A DNA stretch of 64,000 nucleotides from Candidatus Devosia phytovorans. Lineage in GTDB: Bacteria; Pseudomonadota; Alphaproteobacteria; Rhizobiales; Devosiaceae. Made by a program: the position numbers and the translations under genes. Shown here in pieces: positions 41,223 through 51,852 of this stretch. The notes under the pieces are model-generated. The model made no database searches. It saw only the letters and a program-made list of their open reading frames with translations, and was not told the DNA's origin. The number at the start of each line of letters is the position of its first letter. Position 1 is the first letter of the stretch. The DNA is taken from the NCBI GenBank assembly GCA_029202405.1, contig CP119312.1, positions 1,431,001 to 1,495,000 of the forward strand, written 5' to 3'.

Positions 41223-42442
41223 GCTGGTTGCAGCGTGCCAGTCGGTTCCTCGGGCGTGCTGCGGCCGGGGAAGGTTAGGGCGACCAGGGCTGCGGCGAGG
41301 CCGATGGCGGCAGAGCTGACGTAAAGCCAGTGGTAGTCACCAAAGGTATCGAAGAGCCAGCCGCCGCCAACCGGGCCGATGGCCATGCCGATCGATGAGG
41401 TCATGGTGATGCCGCCGAGAACGGTGCCCATGACGCGGGGGCTGAAATAATCGCGGGCGAGCACAGCGTAGAGCGGCATGACGCCGCCATAGGCGAGGCC
41501 GAGCACCGCGGCCAGCATGTAGAACTGGGTCAGCTCACCAATGTAGATGTAGGAGTATATGCCGACGGCCTGCAGCACGAGGCCGCCGACGATGACGCGC
41601 TTGACGCCGATGCGGTCGGCGAGAAGGCCAAAGGCCACGCGACCAACAAGGCCTGCAGCGCCCTCGACGCTATAGATGCTGGCGGCGGCAATGGCCGAAG
41701 CACCGCAGAGCATGGCGTAGCTCACGGTGTGGAAGATCGGGCCGGAATGGGCAGCGCAGCAGAGCGCGAAGACGGCAGCCAGCACGATGAATTGCGGGCG
41801 CTTCATCACTGAAAGGATGGAATTGCCCTGCGCGGCCTGCTGGGTGCTGCCTGCCCCGACGGGCGTGTCTTCCACGCTTTCGGGCGGGCGGCGGATCAGC
41901 AGAGCGGTCGGCAGGATAATGGCGGTCGCGACAAGGGCCGTCACCATCATGGCATTGCGCCAGCCCATCTGTTCGATGAGGATGGTGGCCAGGGGCGTGA
42001 TCACCATGGGGGCGACGCCGGCGCCGAGCGAGACCAGCGAAACGGCGAGACTGCGGTGTTTGTCGAACCAGCCGATCACCGTGGCCATGAGCGGGGCGAA
42101 AAAGGCGCCGCCCGATGCACCAACGAGACCGCCATAGGCGATCTGGAAGACCAGCAGGTCATTGGCGCGGCTGGCGATGAAGAGGCCGAGGCCCAAGGTA
42201 CAGGCGGCAATCAGCACCACGGGGCGGGCGCCGATGCGATCGGTGAGCGTCCCCCAGAGAAATCCTGCGACGCCCATGACGATGAAACCGATGGTCATGG
42301 CGCCGGAAATGCCGGCGCGGGTCCAGCCGGTCTGATCGGAGATGGGTTGAAGATAGACTGGCAGGGCGAACATGGCGCCCATGGCCAGACAGGTGATGAC
42401 CGCGCCGGCGGCGACGATGACCCAACCGTAATTGCGTTCCAT
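41219..42442 (-). CDS. MFS transporter, oxalate/formate-antiporter-like (monocarboxylate type)
   Basis: 407 residues with 12 helices. The N-terminus ERNYGWVIVAAGAVITCLAMGAMFALPVYL and FLWGTLTDRIGARPVV (motif A) place it with OFA/monocarboxylate porters; GGASGGAFFAP-type glycines line helix 4. Substrates are probably small organic acids, but this is only inferred. It is divergent from an HxlR regulator 151 bases away, which may control it. It ends against the other MFS gene with stop codons overlapping by four bases. Confidence 0.88.
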   Translation of the reverse strand: MERNYGWVIVAAGAVITCLAMGAMFALPVYLQPISDQTGWTRAGISGAMTIGFIVMGVAGFLWGTLTDRIGARPVVLIAACTLGLGLFIASRANDLLVFQIAYGGLVGASGGAFFAPLMATVIGWFDKHRSLAVSLVSLGAGVAPMVITPLATILIEQMGWRNAMMVTALVATAIILPTALLIRRPPESVEDTPVGAGSTQQAAQGNSILSVMKRPQFIVLAAVFALCCAAHSGPIFHTVSYAMLCGASAIAAASIYSVEGAAGLVGRVAFGLLADRIGVKRVIVGGLVLQAVGIYSYIYIGELTQFYMLAAVLGLAYGGVMPLYAVLARDYFSPRVMGTVLGGITMTSSIGMAIGPVGGGWLFDTFGDYHWLYVSSAAIGLAAALVALTFPGRSTPEEPTGTLQPA

Positions 42443-42557
42443 TTGACAGATGCCTCCCGATATCCTGCCCTATAGACGTATGAGCAATGTCATGTTCGAC
42501 ATCGTCTCAACAAATTTGTGAACCGCTTGTAATGTGCAACTAGTCTGCGCCCTGTGC

Positions 42558-42568
42558 TACAACTTGTA
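42558..42568. promoter_or_regulatory. Palindrome TACAACTTGTA, candidate HxlR operator
   Basis: A perfect 11-base odd palindrome with 5-base arms, 25 bases before the HxlR start; a second TTGTAA element lies about 30 bases upstream, and CAAATTTG nearby. HxlR-family sites are often such short AT-containing palindromes between divergent genes. Confidence 0.4.
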
Positions 42569-42593
42569 AAGCGGTGCGAAGCAGGAGAGTCGC

Positions 42594-43085
42594 GTGGACG
42601 TGCGTTCTGGTTGTCCGATCAATCTGTCGGTGGAAGTGCTGGGCGACAAGTGGAGTCTTGTCGTGCTGCGCGACATCATGTTCGGCAATTTCCGCAGCTA
42701 CCGCGAGCTGCATGGCCATTCGCTGGAAGGGATTGCCACCAATATCCTCGCCAACAGGCTCAAGCATCTGACGGAAGAGGGTTTTCTCACGGCGGCCGGT
42801 GATCCCAACCACAAGCAGCGCACGATCTATAGCCTGACCGAACAGGCGATCCAGCTTGTGCCGGTGATGGCGGCGCTTGGAGCCTGGGGTTCGCGCTTCC
42901 TGCCGGTCAGTGCGGAACTGGCGGCGCGGGCGATGGTGCTCGATGAGGGCGGGCCCGCCTTGTGGGCTGATTTCATGGACGAGCTGCGGCATCTGCATCT
43001 GGGTGCAGAGCCGCCGAAGCGGTCGGCTCTGGCGCAGATGCAGGCGGCCTACGAGGCGGCCGTGGCACAATCGGGCGGCGGCTGA
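42594..43085 (+). CDS. HxlR-family transcriptional regulator
   Basis: 163 residues. Winged-helix of the HxlR/MarR-like type: conserved N-terminal Cys7 in SGCPINLSVEVLGDKWSLVVLRDI, then NILANRLKHLTEEGFL and YSLTEQAIQLVPVM. It has an added C-terminal helical region of about 50 residues (ALWADFMDELRHLHL). The N-terminal Cys serves as a redox or aldehyde sensor in several relatives. A GTG start is used, with AGGAG six bases before it. Divergent from an MFS gene, the natural target. Confidence 0.93.
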   Translation: MDVRSGCPINLSVEVLGDKWSLVVLRDIMFGNFRSYRELHGHSLEGIATNILANRLKHLTEEGFLTAAGDPNHKQRTIYSLTEQAIQLVPVMAALGAWGSRFLPVSAELAARAMVLDEGGPALWADFMDELRHLHLGAEPPKRSALAQMQAAYEAAVAQSGGG

Positions 43086-43199
43086 GGTTTACATCTGCGG
43101 TTCAGTCCCTACATTGGACCCTCGCTGTCGTGCGCAAAGGCGCGCGGCCTCACTGGAAAGGGCGATGATGTTCCGCCCGCATCACAGAAGGAAACAGCC

Positions 43200-43637
43200 A
43201 TGAGCGAAGCCAAGATGGGCGACGTTGTCCGCATCAACTACACAGGCCGTTTGACCAATGGCACCCAGTTTGATTCATCGACGGGGCGTGAACCGCTGGA
43301 ATTCACCATTGGCCTAGGCCAGGTGATCCGGGGTCTTGAGGCCCATGTCGCGGGCATGGAGCCGGGTGACTCAAGCACGGTCACCATTCCCGCCGACGAG
43401 GCCTATGGTCCGCATCGCGCCGAGGCGATCCAGACGCTGGACAGGGCCAAGGTGCCTTCGGGGATCGACGTGCGAGTGGGCACGCAATTGCAGGCGCGCA
43501 CCAGCGACGGCGGCATGCTGCCGATCACGGTGGTGGATATGGACGAGACCAGCGTCAAGGTCGATGCCAACCATCCGCTGGCGGGACAGGACCTGGTGTT
43601 CGATGTCGAGCTGGTGGAAATCGTCCAGGCGGCCTGA
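43200..43637 (+). CDS. slyD: FKBP-type peptidyl-prolyl isomerase, SlyD-like without metal tail
   Basis: 145 residues. FKBP core with DVVRINYTGRLTNGTQFDSS and the flap insert typical of SlyD (PADEAYGPHRAEAIQTLDRAKVP). The IGLGQVIRGLEAHVAGM segment builds the active site. The C-terminal His/Cys-rich nickel-binding tail of E. coli SlyD is missing; the protein ends at ELVEIVQAA. It accelerates proline isomerisation and acts as a chaperone in the cytoplasm. ATG 43200 has AAGGA six to ten bases upstream. A bidirectional terminator follows. Confidence 0.92.
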   Translation: MSEAKMGDVVRINYTGRLTNGTQFDSSTGREPLEFTIGLGQVIRGLEAHVAGMEPGDSSTVTIPADEAYGPHRAEAIQTLDRAKVPSGIDVRVGTQLQARTSDGGMLPITVVDMDETSVKVDANHPLAGQDLVFDVELVEIVQAA

Positions 43638-43658
43638 AGCATCTACTCTTTGAATTCG

Positions 43659-43689
43659 AAAAGCCCGTTGCGTTGCGCAGCGGGCTTTT
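43659..43689. terminator. Bidirectional terminator between slyD and hybrid kinase gene
   Basis: AAAAGCCCG pairs with CGGGCTTTT; the stem ends in T-run on either strand, so it can terminate the slyD transcript rightward and the phytochrome operon leftward (its stop codon is 13 bases away). Confidence 0.9.
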
Positions 43690-43701
43690 CATTGTAGGGG
43701 A

Positions 43702-46054
<2,353 letters not shown>

Positions 46055-46065
<11 letters not shown>

Positions 46066-46507
46066 TCTGACCCCGCGGCGGCGGCTCGTTGAGCACGGCC
46101 CAGAACATGCCCAGGTCCTGGATGGCCTCGAAGAAGACGTTGAAATCGACCGGCTTGACCACGAAGGCGTTGACGCCATTCTCGTAGCTGCTGAGCACGT
46201 CGCTTTCCTCGCGCGAAGAGGTCAGCATGACCACCGGGATCTGCTTTTGCATCGGATCCTTCTTGATCGTCTCGAGAACCTGCAATCCATCGACCTTGGG
46301 GAGCTTGAGATCGAGCAGCACGACGGCCGGATTGCCCGGATCGCGGCCTTCGTAGGTGCCACGCTCATAGAGATAATCGAGGGCCTCGGCGCCGTCGCGC
46401 GCGACCACGATATCATTGGCGAGCTGGCATTTTGCCAGTGCCGCGAGGGTCAGTTCGAGATCGCGAGGATTGTCTTCGACGAGCAGGATTGGACGCAGAT
46501 CAGGCAT
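46055..46507 (-). CDS. Rcp1-type response regulator of bacteriophytochrome
   Basis: 150 residues, single REC domain of the phytochrome-associated class, recognised by the insert YLYERGTYEGRDPGNP and the tail NVFFEAIQDLGMFWAVLNEPP. Acid pocket Glu11/Asp12, phosphoacceptor Asp66 (VVLLDLKLP), and VVKPVDF with the conserved Lys. It overlaps the bphP 3' end by eight bases and lies between the two kinases. It would accept phosphate from BphP; whether it passes it to the hybrid kinase receiver is untested. Confidence 0.94.
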
Positions 46508-48698
46508 GGTCGGACTTCTTTCCCCCTTCTGGCAGACTGAACGTGAAAGTGGCGCCTTTGTTCACGGCGCCTTCCGCTTTTATCGTGCCGCAGTGGCGGT
46601 TTACGATGCGCTTGGTGAGGGCGAGGCCGATGCCCGTGCCGGCGAAGTCTTCCATGCGATGCAGGCGCTGGAAGACACCGAACAGCTTGTGCACATATTC
46701 CATCTCGAAGCCTGCGCCATTGTCGCGGACCCAATAGGTGGTGTGGCCCTTTACGCTCTCGCCACCGATCTGGATCACGGCGGGCGTGCGGTCGCGGCTG
46801 TATTTGACGGCATTCTCGACGAGATTGGCCAAGGCCTGGCGGATCAGCGCGCCATCGCCCCAGGCGGGCGGCAGATTGGCGACCTGCCAGTCGATCTGGC
46901 GGTCGACGAGGTCCTGCTCCAGCGAATGGCGGACCTCGTTGACCAGCTTGTTCATGTCGACGCGGGTCTTTTCGAGATTGGTACGGCCGAGCTGGGAAAA
47001 GTTCAGCAGGTCGTCGACCAGCCGGCCGGCAGAAAGAGCGGCGTCGATGATGCTGCGCAGATAATGCTGGGACTTGTCGTCGAGGCTATCTTCGCGGGCG
47101 GTCAGCAGCTCGGCATAGCCCACGATGTGGCGGAAGGGCGCCCGCAGGTCGTGGCTGACCGAATAGGAAAAGCTTTCGAGCTCCTTGTTGGAACGCTCCA
47201 GTTCCTCGGTCATTTCGGCACGCTCTTCGGCGCGGCGCAGCACGAAGTTGATCAGGGCATTGCGGAAGTCGTCGGCGCTTTCGACTTCGGCAGCAGTCCA
47301 AGGGACGGCGCGCTCGTGCAATTCCTCCTTCCACTGGGCGAAGGAGGTGCGGGGCGTCAGGCGCTCGCCGGCGTCCTGCGACTTGCGCGGATCGCCGCCC
47401 CAGGTAACGGTGCGGACCACCTCGGGGCGGAACCAGATGACGTAGGAGCCGTAGAGCTGGGAGATCGAGACCGCCAGGATGCCGCTGGCCGTATCGGCAA
47501 CGGCCGAGCCTTCCGGCCAGAGGGTCGAGAGGCGGTCGGTTTCGAAGCGATCCTTGCCTTGGCTTTCGAGGAATGCGGCGAGGCGGATGAGGGAGTCGCG
47601 GCCGGGGGTGTCGCCGGCAGTGCGGATTTCCTCCTCGGTAATGATGGCGGCGCCCGATGCATTGGCCAAAGCGAGCCAGGCGTCGGGATTGCGTTCGAGC
47701 TCTTCGGCCATGGCGTCGGCGCGGGAGAGCCTGGCGACCAGTTCGGTCTCGCGGCGCTTGAGTTGGATGCGCTGGGCGGCGTGGGCGCCGCGCTCGATGG
47801 CGCTAATCTGCAGCGAGAAGATCTTGGCGACAAAATTGCAGGCGGCGCGCACCTGGGGCGGCACACGGCGCGGACCTTCGCTGTGGCACGAGATAAGACC
47901 CCAGAGCTTGCCTTCGACGACGATGGAAATCGACATCGAGGCCCAGGTGCCCATGTTGCGCATATATTGCAGGTGCACGGGCGAGACGCTGCGCAGGCTG
48001 GCATAGCTGAGTTCGAGCGGCTGGCCATCGACCGGGCTCATGACCGGCACCAGCGGCACCGGCACATAGTCGGCGTCGGGGATCATGCGCAGCGGGCTCA
48101 GCGCATAGAGGGCGCGGGCCTGGGCGGGGATGTCGGTGGCGGGAAAGCGCAGGTCGAGATAGTTGGGCAGCACGCCGTCGCTGCTCTGCGCCATGACGGT
48201 GCCGTGCCATTCGGGGTCAAAGCTATAGATCATCACGCGGTTAAAGCCGGTGATCGCGCGGACCTGGTCGGCCACGGCGGCACCGAGTTCGCGCGGATCG
48301 CCGAGGGGGAGTATCTCGTCGGCAAAGGTCTGCAGCTTGGGGAAAACCTGTTCGAGCGAGCGCGCTTCACTACCGTCGATCAGTTCGAACTCAAGGACTG
48401 CGCCTTGCGGCATGTGGTGGCCGCTGACGGTGAAACTGTTGCCGTTGACGGCGATGGATTGCAAAAGACTGGGCGCGTCGCGATCACTGATCCACTGGGT
48501 GGTTTCGGCATCGAGCGCGACGAGCGTGCCGCTGGCGAGGTCGTCTCCCAGCAGGGCCTGCGCATTGGCGCTGGCCTGGAGCAGTTTGCGCGTATCGGGA
48601 TCGACGACAAGCAGCGCGCCATGGGGCTGGATGCCGCCCGGAATGCGGATCGGTTCGGCCGCGCAATTGTCGATCTGTGCTTCGGTCGGTCCGTTCAC
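46500..48698 (-). CDS. bphP: Bacteriophytochrome histidine kinase
   Basis: 732 residues. PAS domain with biliverdin-binding Cys12 (IDNCAAEPIRIPGGIQPHGALL shows the classic EPIxIPGxIQPHG), GAF (about 140-310) with FPATDIPAQARALY, PHY (about 320-500) with the tongue motifs WGGDPRK and RLTPRTSFAQWKEE, then HisKA (His516 in SVSHDLRAPFRH) and HATPase (NLVENAVKYSRD, DNGAGF, GIGLALTKRIV). It senses red/far-red light through biliverdin. A GTG start at 48698 overlaps the bphO stop (GTGA), giving tight coupling to the chromophore-producing enzyme. All parts needed for a functional photosensor appear intact. Confidence 0.97.
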   Translation of the reverse strand: MNGPTEAQIDNCAAEPIRIPGGIQPHGALLVVDPDTRKLLQASANAQALLGDDLASGTLVALDAETTQWISDRDAPSLLQSIAVNGNSFTVSGHHMPQGAVLEFELIDGSEARSLEQVFPKLQTFADEILPLGDPRELGAAVADQVRAITGFNRVMIYSFDPEWHGTVMAQSSDGVLPNYLDLRFPATDIPAQARALYALSPLRMIPDADYVPVPLVPVMSPVDGQPLELSYASLRSVSPVHLQYMRNMGTWASMSISIVVEGKLWGLISCHSEGPRRVPPQVRAACNFVAKIFSLQISAIERGAHAAQRIQLKRRETELVARLSRADAMAEELERNPDAWLALANASGAAIITEEEIRTAGDTPGRDSLIRLAAFLESQGKDRFETDRLSTLWPEGSAVADTASGILAVSISQLYGSYVIWFRPEVVRTVTWGGDPRKSQDAGERLTPRTSFAQWKEELHERAVPWTAAEVESADDFRNALINFVLRRAEERAEMTEELERSNKELESFSYSVSHDLRAPFRHIVGYAELLTAREDSLDDKSQHYLRSIIDAALSAGRLVDDLLNFSQLGRTNLEKTRVDMNKLVNEVRHSLEQDLVDRQIDWQVANLPPAWGDGALIRQALANLVENAVKYSRDRTPAVIQIGGESVKGHTTYWVRDNGAGFEMEYVHKLFGVFQRLHRMEDFAGTGIGLALTKRIVNRHCGTIKAEGAVNKGATFTFSLPEGGKKSDHA

Positions 48699-49285
48699 GC
48701 CGTGGTCCCCGTGGACATGAATTGCTGCAGCAGCACGAAGGTGTGCTTGGCGCCATCAACGACGGCGTCGCCGTCTTCGGCGGGCAGGCCGTCGAGATGC
48801 TGCCTGAACGCAGACCACCGGGCGCCGGTTTCAGCGCCATAGGGATCAAAATAGGTTGGCGTTTCGAGCGGCCAGTCGGGGAGGCGGCGCAGGGCCTTCA
48901 TGATGAGCTTGCCGCCAAGGGTGGAGCCTTCCATGACGTAGAGCGCACCCATGGCTTCGGCTTGGGTCTGCGGGCGCCAGGCGTTTTGTGGCGCGGGCAG
49001 GGCTGCGATGTCGGATGGGCTCATGCCGAGCTTTCGCAGATCCTCTTCGAGCAGCGGCAGCTTGCTGCGGTCGCGCAGGTCGGCGGGCGCGAGGGCCAGC
49101 ATGGCGGGTTCAAGATCGCGGAGTACGCCATGGAAATTGCGCAGCATGGCCCGCGCCAATTCGGCGCTTGGCGCATGCAGGTCGAAGCCTAGCGCGGCTT
49201 CAAGGCCGCGGTGCTCGAGATCGGTATCCCTGCGGAGGCGTTCCGACAGGGTTTGCGGTGCAGTGTTTTGAGCCGTCACAGGCAC
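48695..49285 (-). CDS. bphO: Biliverdin-producing heme oxygenase
   Basis: 196 residues, the size of bacterial BphO. The proximal heme ligand His25 lies in DLEHRGLEAALGFDL; the distal helix motif ALYVMEGSTLGGKLIMKAL near 110 is also family-typical. It opens heme to biliverdin IX alpha, carbon monoxide and iron, supplying the chromophore of the downstream photosensor. The GTG at 49285 is preceded by an in-frame TAA, so no longer N-terminus is possible; GTG 49279 is an alternative. A CACGTG-centred palindrome lies right before the start. Confidence 0.93.
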   Translation of the reverse strand: MPVTAQNTAPQTLSERLRRDTDLEHRGLEAALGFDLHAPSAELARAMLRNFHGVLRDLEPAMLALAPADLRDRSKLPLLEEDLRKLGMSPSDIAALPAPQNAWRPQTQAEAMGALYVMEGSTLGGKLIMKALRRLPDWPLETPTYFDPYGAETGARWSAFRQHLDGLPAEDGDAVVDGAKHTFVLLQQFMSTGTTA

Positions 49286-49288
49286 TTA

Positions 49289-49298
49289 CTCACGTGAG
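49289..49298. promoter_or_regulatory. Perfect palindrome CTCACGTGAG before bphO
   Basis: Ten-base palindrome centred on CACGTG, ending four bases upstream of the bphO start. Further upstream TTCCCGGGAA (49353-49362) is also palindromic and a second GTTCCCGGG (49396-49404) follows. The position suggests control of the phytochrome operon, but no regulator is known. Confidence 0.35.
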
Positions 49299-49423
49299 AT
49301 CAATTGCTTGAGACGATAAAGAGGGGTGGATGGTGGATCAAGGGGGGCCTCGTTCCCGGGAAGGGACATACAGGCTTTGGCACTCCCCCCGTCCCGTTCC
49401 CGGGCGGGCGGCACTGACGCTGG

Positions 49424-50032
49424 CTAATTCGCCTGGGGTTCGTCTTGGCGCAGAAGGGCGAAGTTGAACCAGACGTGGCCGTATTTCGCATTTAGACGGA
49501 TCCACATGGGGGCCAGAGATTCCATGGCGCGACAGGCGGAAAGGTCGCCGAGGTCGACGATGTCGGTCCAGCCGAAATCACGTAATAGCTGCGTTACCTT
49601 TTCGCGATCGCCGGCGTCATTGCCAGCGACGAAATTGGTATGGGTTCCCTTGAGCTTTTCGGGGTGACCCATGAGCTGGGCGCTGACGAAATTGGTGGCC
49701 TTGACGACGCTTGTGCCGGGCAGAGCGGCGGCGAGGCTTTCGCCCAGTGTCTTGTCGATCGGCCCGTCGACGGCGGACTGCCAATTGCCGATATCGACCA
49801 GCAGCTTGCCCTCGAGCGGCAGGCCCGGGAAGGTCTTCATGGCGTGCTCCCCATGCAGGGCATTAACAACCCAGTCGCCGTGGGCGGCAGCATCGGCGTG
49901 GCTGACAACCTTGATGCCATCCTGATCCTTGCCTGGTTCGCGCGAGCCGAGAACGACATCGTGACCCAGCGTCTTGAGCGCAGTGGAAATGGCCGAGCCA
50001 ACTTCACCGGTGCCAAATACGGCGATCTTCAT
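49424..50032 (-). CDS. NAD(P)-binding F420-reductase-like protein
   Basis: 202 residues. N-terminal Rossmann motif GTGEVGSAIS (residues 7-16) and the region VVLGSREP resemble F420-dependent NADP oxidoreductase and related dinucleotide-binding proteins. The central PGTSVVKATNFVSAQLM also fits (KAFNT in relatives). Whether coenzyme F420 is used here is doubtful in this group; NADPH alone is more likely. The C-terminus ends with a helical segment of aromatic residues. Single gene; ATG 50032. Confidence 0.85.
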   Translation of the reverse strand: MKIAVFGTGEVGSAISTALKTLGHDVVLGSREPGKDQDGIKVVSHADAAAHGDWVVNALHGEHAMKTFPGLPLEGKLLVDIGNWQSAVDGPIDKTLGESLAAALPGTSVVKATNFVSAQLMGHPEKLKGTHTNFVAGNDAGDREKVTQLLRDFGWTDIVDLGDLSACRAMESLAPMWIRLNAKYGHVWFNFALLRQDEPQAN

Positions 50033-50182
50033 GTTCTTGCCTTTCGTTTTGTCAGGGTGGGCTAACGCGGCACGTTCGAGGCCGATCCATCGACGGGGAG
50101 ATTAGTCGAAAGGCATGGGTGCAGATGTCGCAACATCTCCATCTTCTCGTGGTCCAAGCCGGTTTCACGCATTGGAGATCGC

Positions 50183-50413
50183 ATGAAACCGACATTGATC
50201 CTGGCCTTGTTTGCTGGCCTTCTGGCCCTCCCAATCCAGGCACAGGAGGCCGCGCCCGAGTCCCAGCTGTGCCGGATGCAGCTTGACCTGCTGGTAGAGG
50301 GAGACAAATTGACAGCCGAAGAGCAGGAGGTGTTCGAGGCGCAGTGTGCGTGCCTTGAAGAGCAGGAGGCTACCGGCGAGGATACGGGTGGTACTTGCGC
50401 GCAAGAAGTCTAG
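50183..50413 (+). CDS. Small secreted cysteine-containing protein
   Basis: 76 residues. The signal peptide is clear (hydrophobic 5-18, cleavage after Ala20 in QA-Q). The mature 56 residues are acidic with four cysteines (LCRM, QCACL, GTCAQ), probably two disulfides in the periplasm. GGAGA stands upstream. Function unknown; the gene lies between two unrelated genes, and its last 68 bases overlap an alternative N-terminal extension of the next gene that I do not accept. Confidence 0.68.
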   Translation: MKPTLILALFAGLLALPIQAQEAAPESQLCRMQLDLLVEGDKLTAEEQEVFEAQCACLEEQEATGEDTGGTCAQEV

Positions 50414-50459
50414 TGGCATTGTGCATGCCGGCCGATCGCTGACCGATTTGGAGGATGTC

Positions 50460-51197
50460 GTGGGCTGGGAGGCATTGAAACATTGGGGAGCGGATGCAGT
50501 GCGCATCGAGAAGCTGACCGGTGGCGTGGCCAATGACGTCTGGAGCGTCAGCGTCAATGGCCGACTGGCCGTGGGGCGGCTCGGCAGGAGGAGCGAGGCG
50601 GACGTGGGATGGGAGGCTGCGTTGCTGGTCCACCTGTCGCAACACGGCATGACGGTGCCGATGCCGGTCCCCACCACGGATGGCCGGCTGTTTTTCGACG
50701 GGCTTATGGTGATGGATTATGTCGAAGGCAAACCACCGGAGACTGACGGAGACTGGGCGCGTGTCGCCGAGACATTGCGTCAATTGCATGGCCTGACGCG
50801 GGACTGGCCACAGCGCCCGGGTTGGCGGGGTTCACTGGACCTGCTGCAGCAAGATAGTGGCACGCGGATAGACCTTGCCGCCATGCCGCCGGAAGGCGTT
50901 GCCCGCTGCCGGGCGGCCTGGGCGCGGCTTGCCGGTCGCCCGACTTCGGTGGTGCATGGCGATCCCAATCCCCGCAATATCCGAATTACCAATGACCGCG
51001 TTGCCCTGATCGATTGGGACGAGGCGCATGTCGATGTGTCGGCGCTTGATCTGGACTTGCCGGGCAATGTCGCCGGGTTCGATGCGACCGAGCAGGACAT
51101 CGTGCAACAGGCGTCGGCGGCGTGGGAAGCGGCTGTGTGCTGGAAGGACGACTATGCGGAAAAGCGCTTGGCCGAGGTAAGGCCGGTCGTGGCTTGA
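50460..51197 (+). CDS. Aminoglycoside-phosphotransferase-like kinase
   Basis: 245 residues from GTG 50460 (GGAGG five bases upstream). APH/choline kinase fold: catalytic loop VVHGDPNPRNIRI with the HGDxxxxN motif, followed by VALIDWDEAH with the metal-binding Asp. N-lobe beta strands lie in VANDVWSVSVNGRLAVGRLGR (a Lys in the usual position is replaced within GRLGRR). Small for an APH. The substrate is unknown; many environmental members phosphorylate small metabolites, not antibiotics, so a resistance call is not supported. An ATG upstream (50346) is unlikely because it overlaps the secreted-protein gene. Confidence 0.82.
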   Translation: MGWEALKHWGADAVRIEKLTGGVANDVWSVSVNGRLAVGRLGRRSEADVGWEAALLVHLSQHGMTVPMPVPTTDGRLFFDGLMVMDYVEGKPPETDGDWARVAETLRQLHGLTRDWPQRPGWRGSLDLLQQDSGTRIDLAAMPPEGVARCRAAWARLAGRPTSVVHGDPNPRNIRITNDRVALIDWDEAHVDVSALDLDLPGNVAGFDATEQDIVQQASAAWEAAVCWKDDYAEKRLAEVRPVVA

Positions 51198-51241
51198 AGC
51201 GAGTGGTGCGGATGTAAGCGATTTTGGGGGAGGTTTGGCGA

Positions 51242-51790
51242 TTAGCCCAGGCTGTCACGATAGTCGTTGAGATCAGCGTCGACAGAGGATGGTGCGTCGA
51301 TCCAATGCTGCATCACTTCACCCGTGGCCGGATCGCGCGGTGGAATGGGCAGCATCATGATGCGTTTTGCAGCTTCGCGGTGCAGATCGATGGTCAGTTT
51401 GTCCTGCTGGCAATTGTCCCAGTCGCGGCCGTCGGGATAGCCGCCGACCATCTGGATGTCGCCGGACTTTTCGGTCATGCAGTGGGAAACGCCCGCTGGA
51501 AGCACGATAATGTCGCCTGCCTCGACGCGAACGGTCACGCCGCCCTCGCCGAACAGCACAACTTCCATCCGACCGCGGGCACAGCCCAGGCATTCGTGCG
51601 TGGTCGAGTGAAAATGGTGATAGGTGTAGATGCCGGGGTAGCGCCAGTTGTTCAGCCAGCCATTGCTGCGCAGGCGGGCCATGACAGACTCTTCGCCGCC
51701 ACCGGGTACGGCATTGCGGTGAACAAGGAGCGGAAGGCGGGAATTGGGCAGCATGCCGTTTGGCTTGGACCAATGCTGTTCGGTGCGCAT
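51242..51790 (-). CDS. Cupin-fold protein of YjlB type
   Basis: 182 residues. One conserved cupin with motif 1 in YHHFHSTTHECLGCARGRMEV (His and Glu ligands) and motif 2 around GDIIVLPAGVSHCM. The C-terminal part (QDKLTIDLHREAAKRIMMLPIPPRDPATGE) is family specific. B. subtilis YjlB is an uncharacterised member. It is the last gene of the sugar-uptake operon, 63 bases after the binding-protein gene; in that context a sugar isomerase or epimerase-like role is possible but not shown. Start ATG 51790 with GGAG. Confidence 0.82.
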   Translation of the reverse strand: MRTEQHWSKPNGMLPNSRLPLLVHRNAVPGGGEESVMARLRSNGWLNNWRYPGIYTYHHFHSTTHECLGCARGRMEVVLFGEGGVTVRVEAGDIIVLPAGVSHCMTEKSGDIQMVGGYPDGRDWDNCQQDKLTIDLHREAAKRIMMLPIPPRDPATGEVMQHWIDAPSSVDADLNDYRDSLG

Positions 51791-51852
51791 GACAATTACT
51801 CCGTGACGATAGTCGGGGCGCCCGGGGGCGCCCCAGTCCATGTTGAGAAGGA

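Noticed and set aside
46416..48842. Plus-strand open frame of 808 codons opposite bphP
   Set aside because: Shadow of the bacteriophytochrome gene, which has all its functional motifs.
50460..51197. Antibiotic resistance gene (aminoglycoside phosphotransferase)
   Set aside because: The fold motif is shared by many metabolite kinases; the protein is short and lacks features specific to known resistance enzymes.
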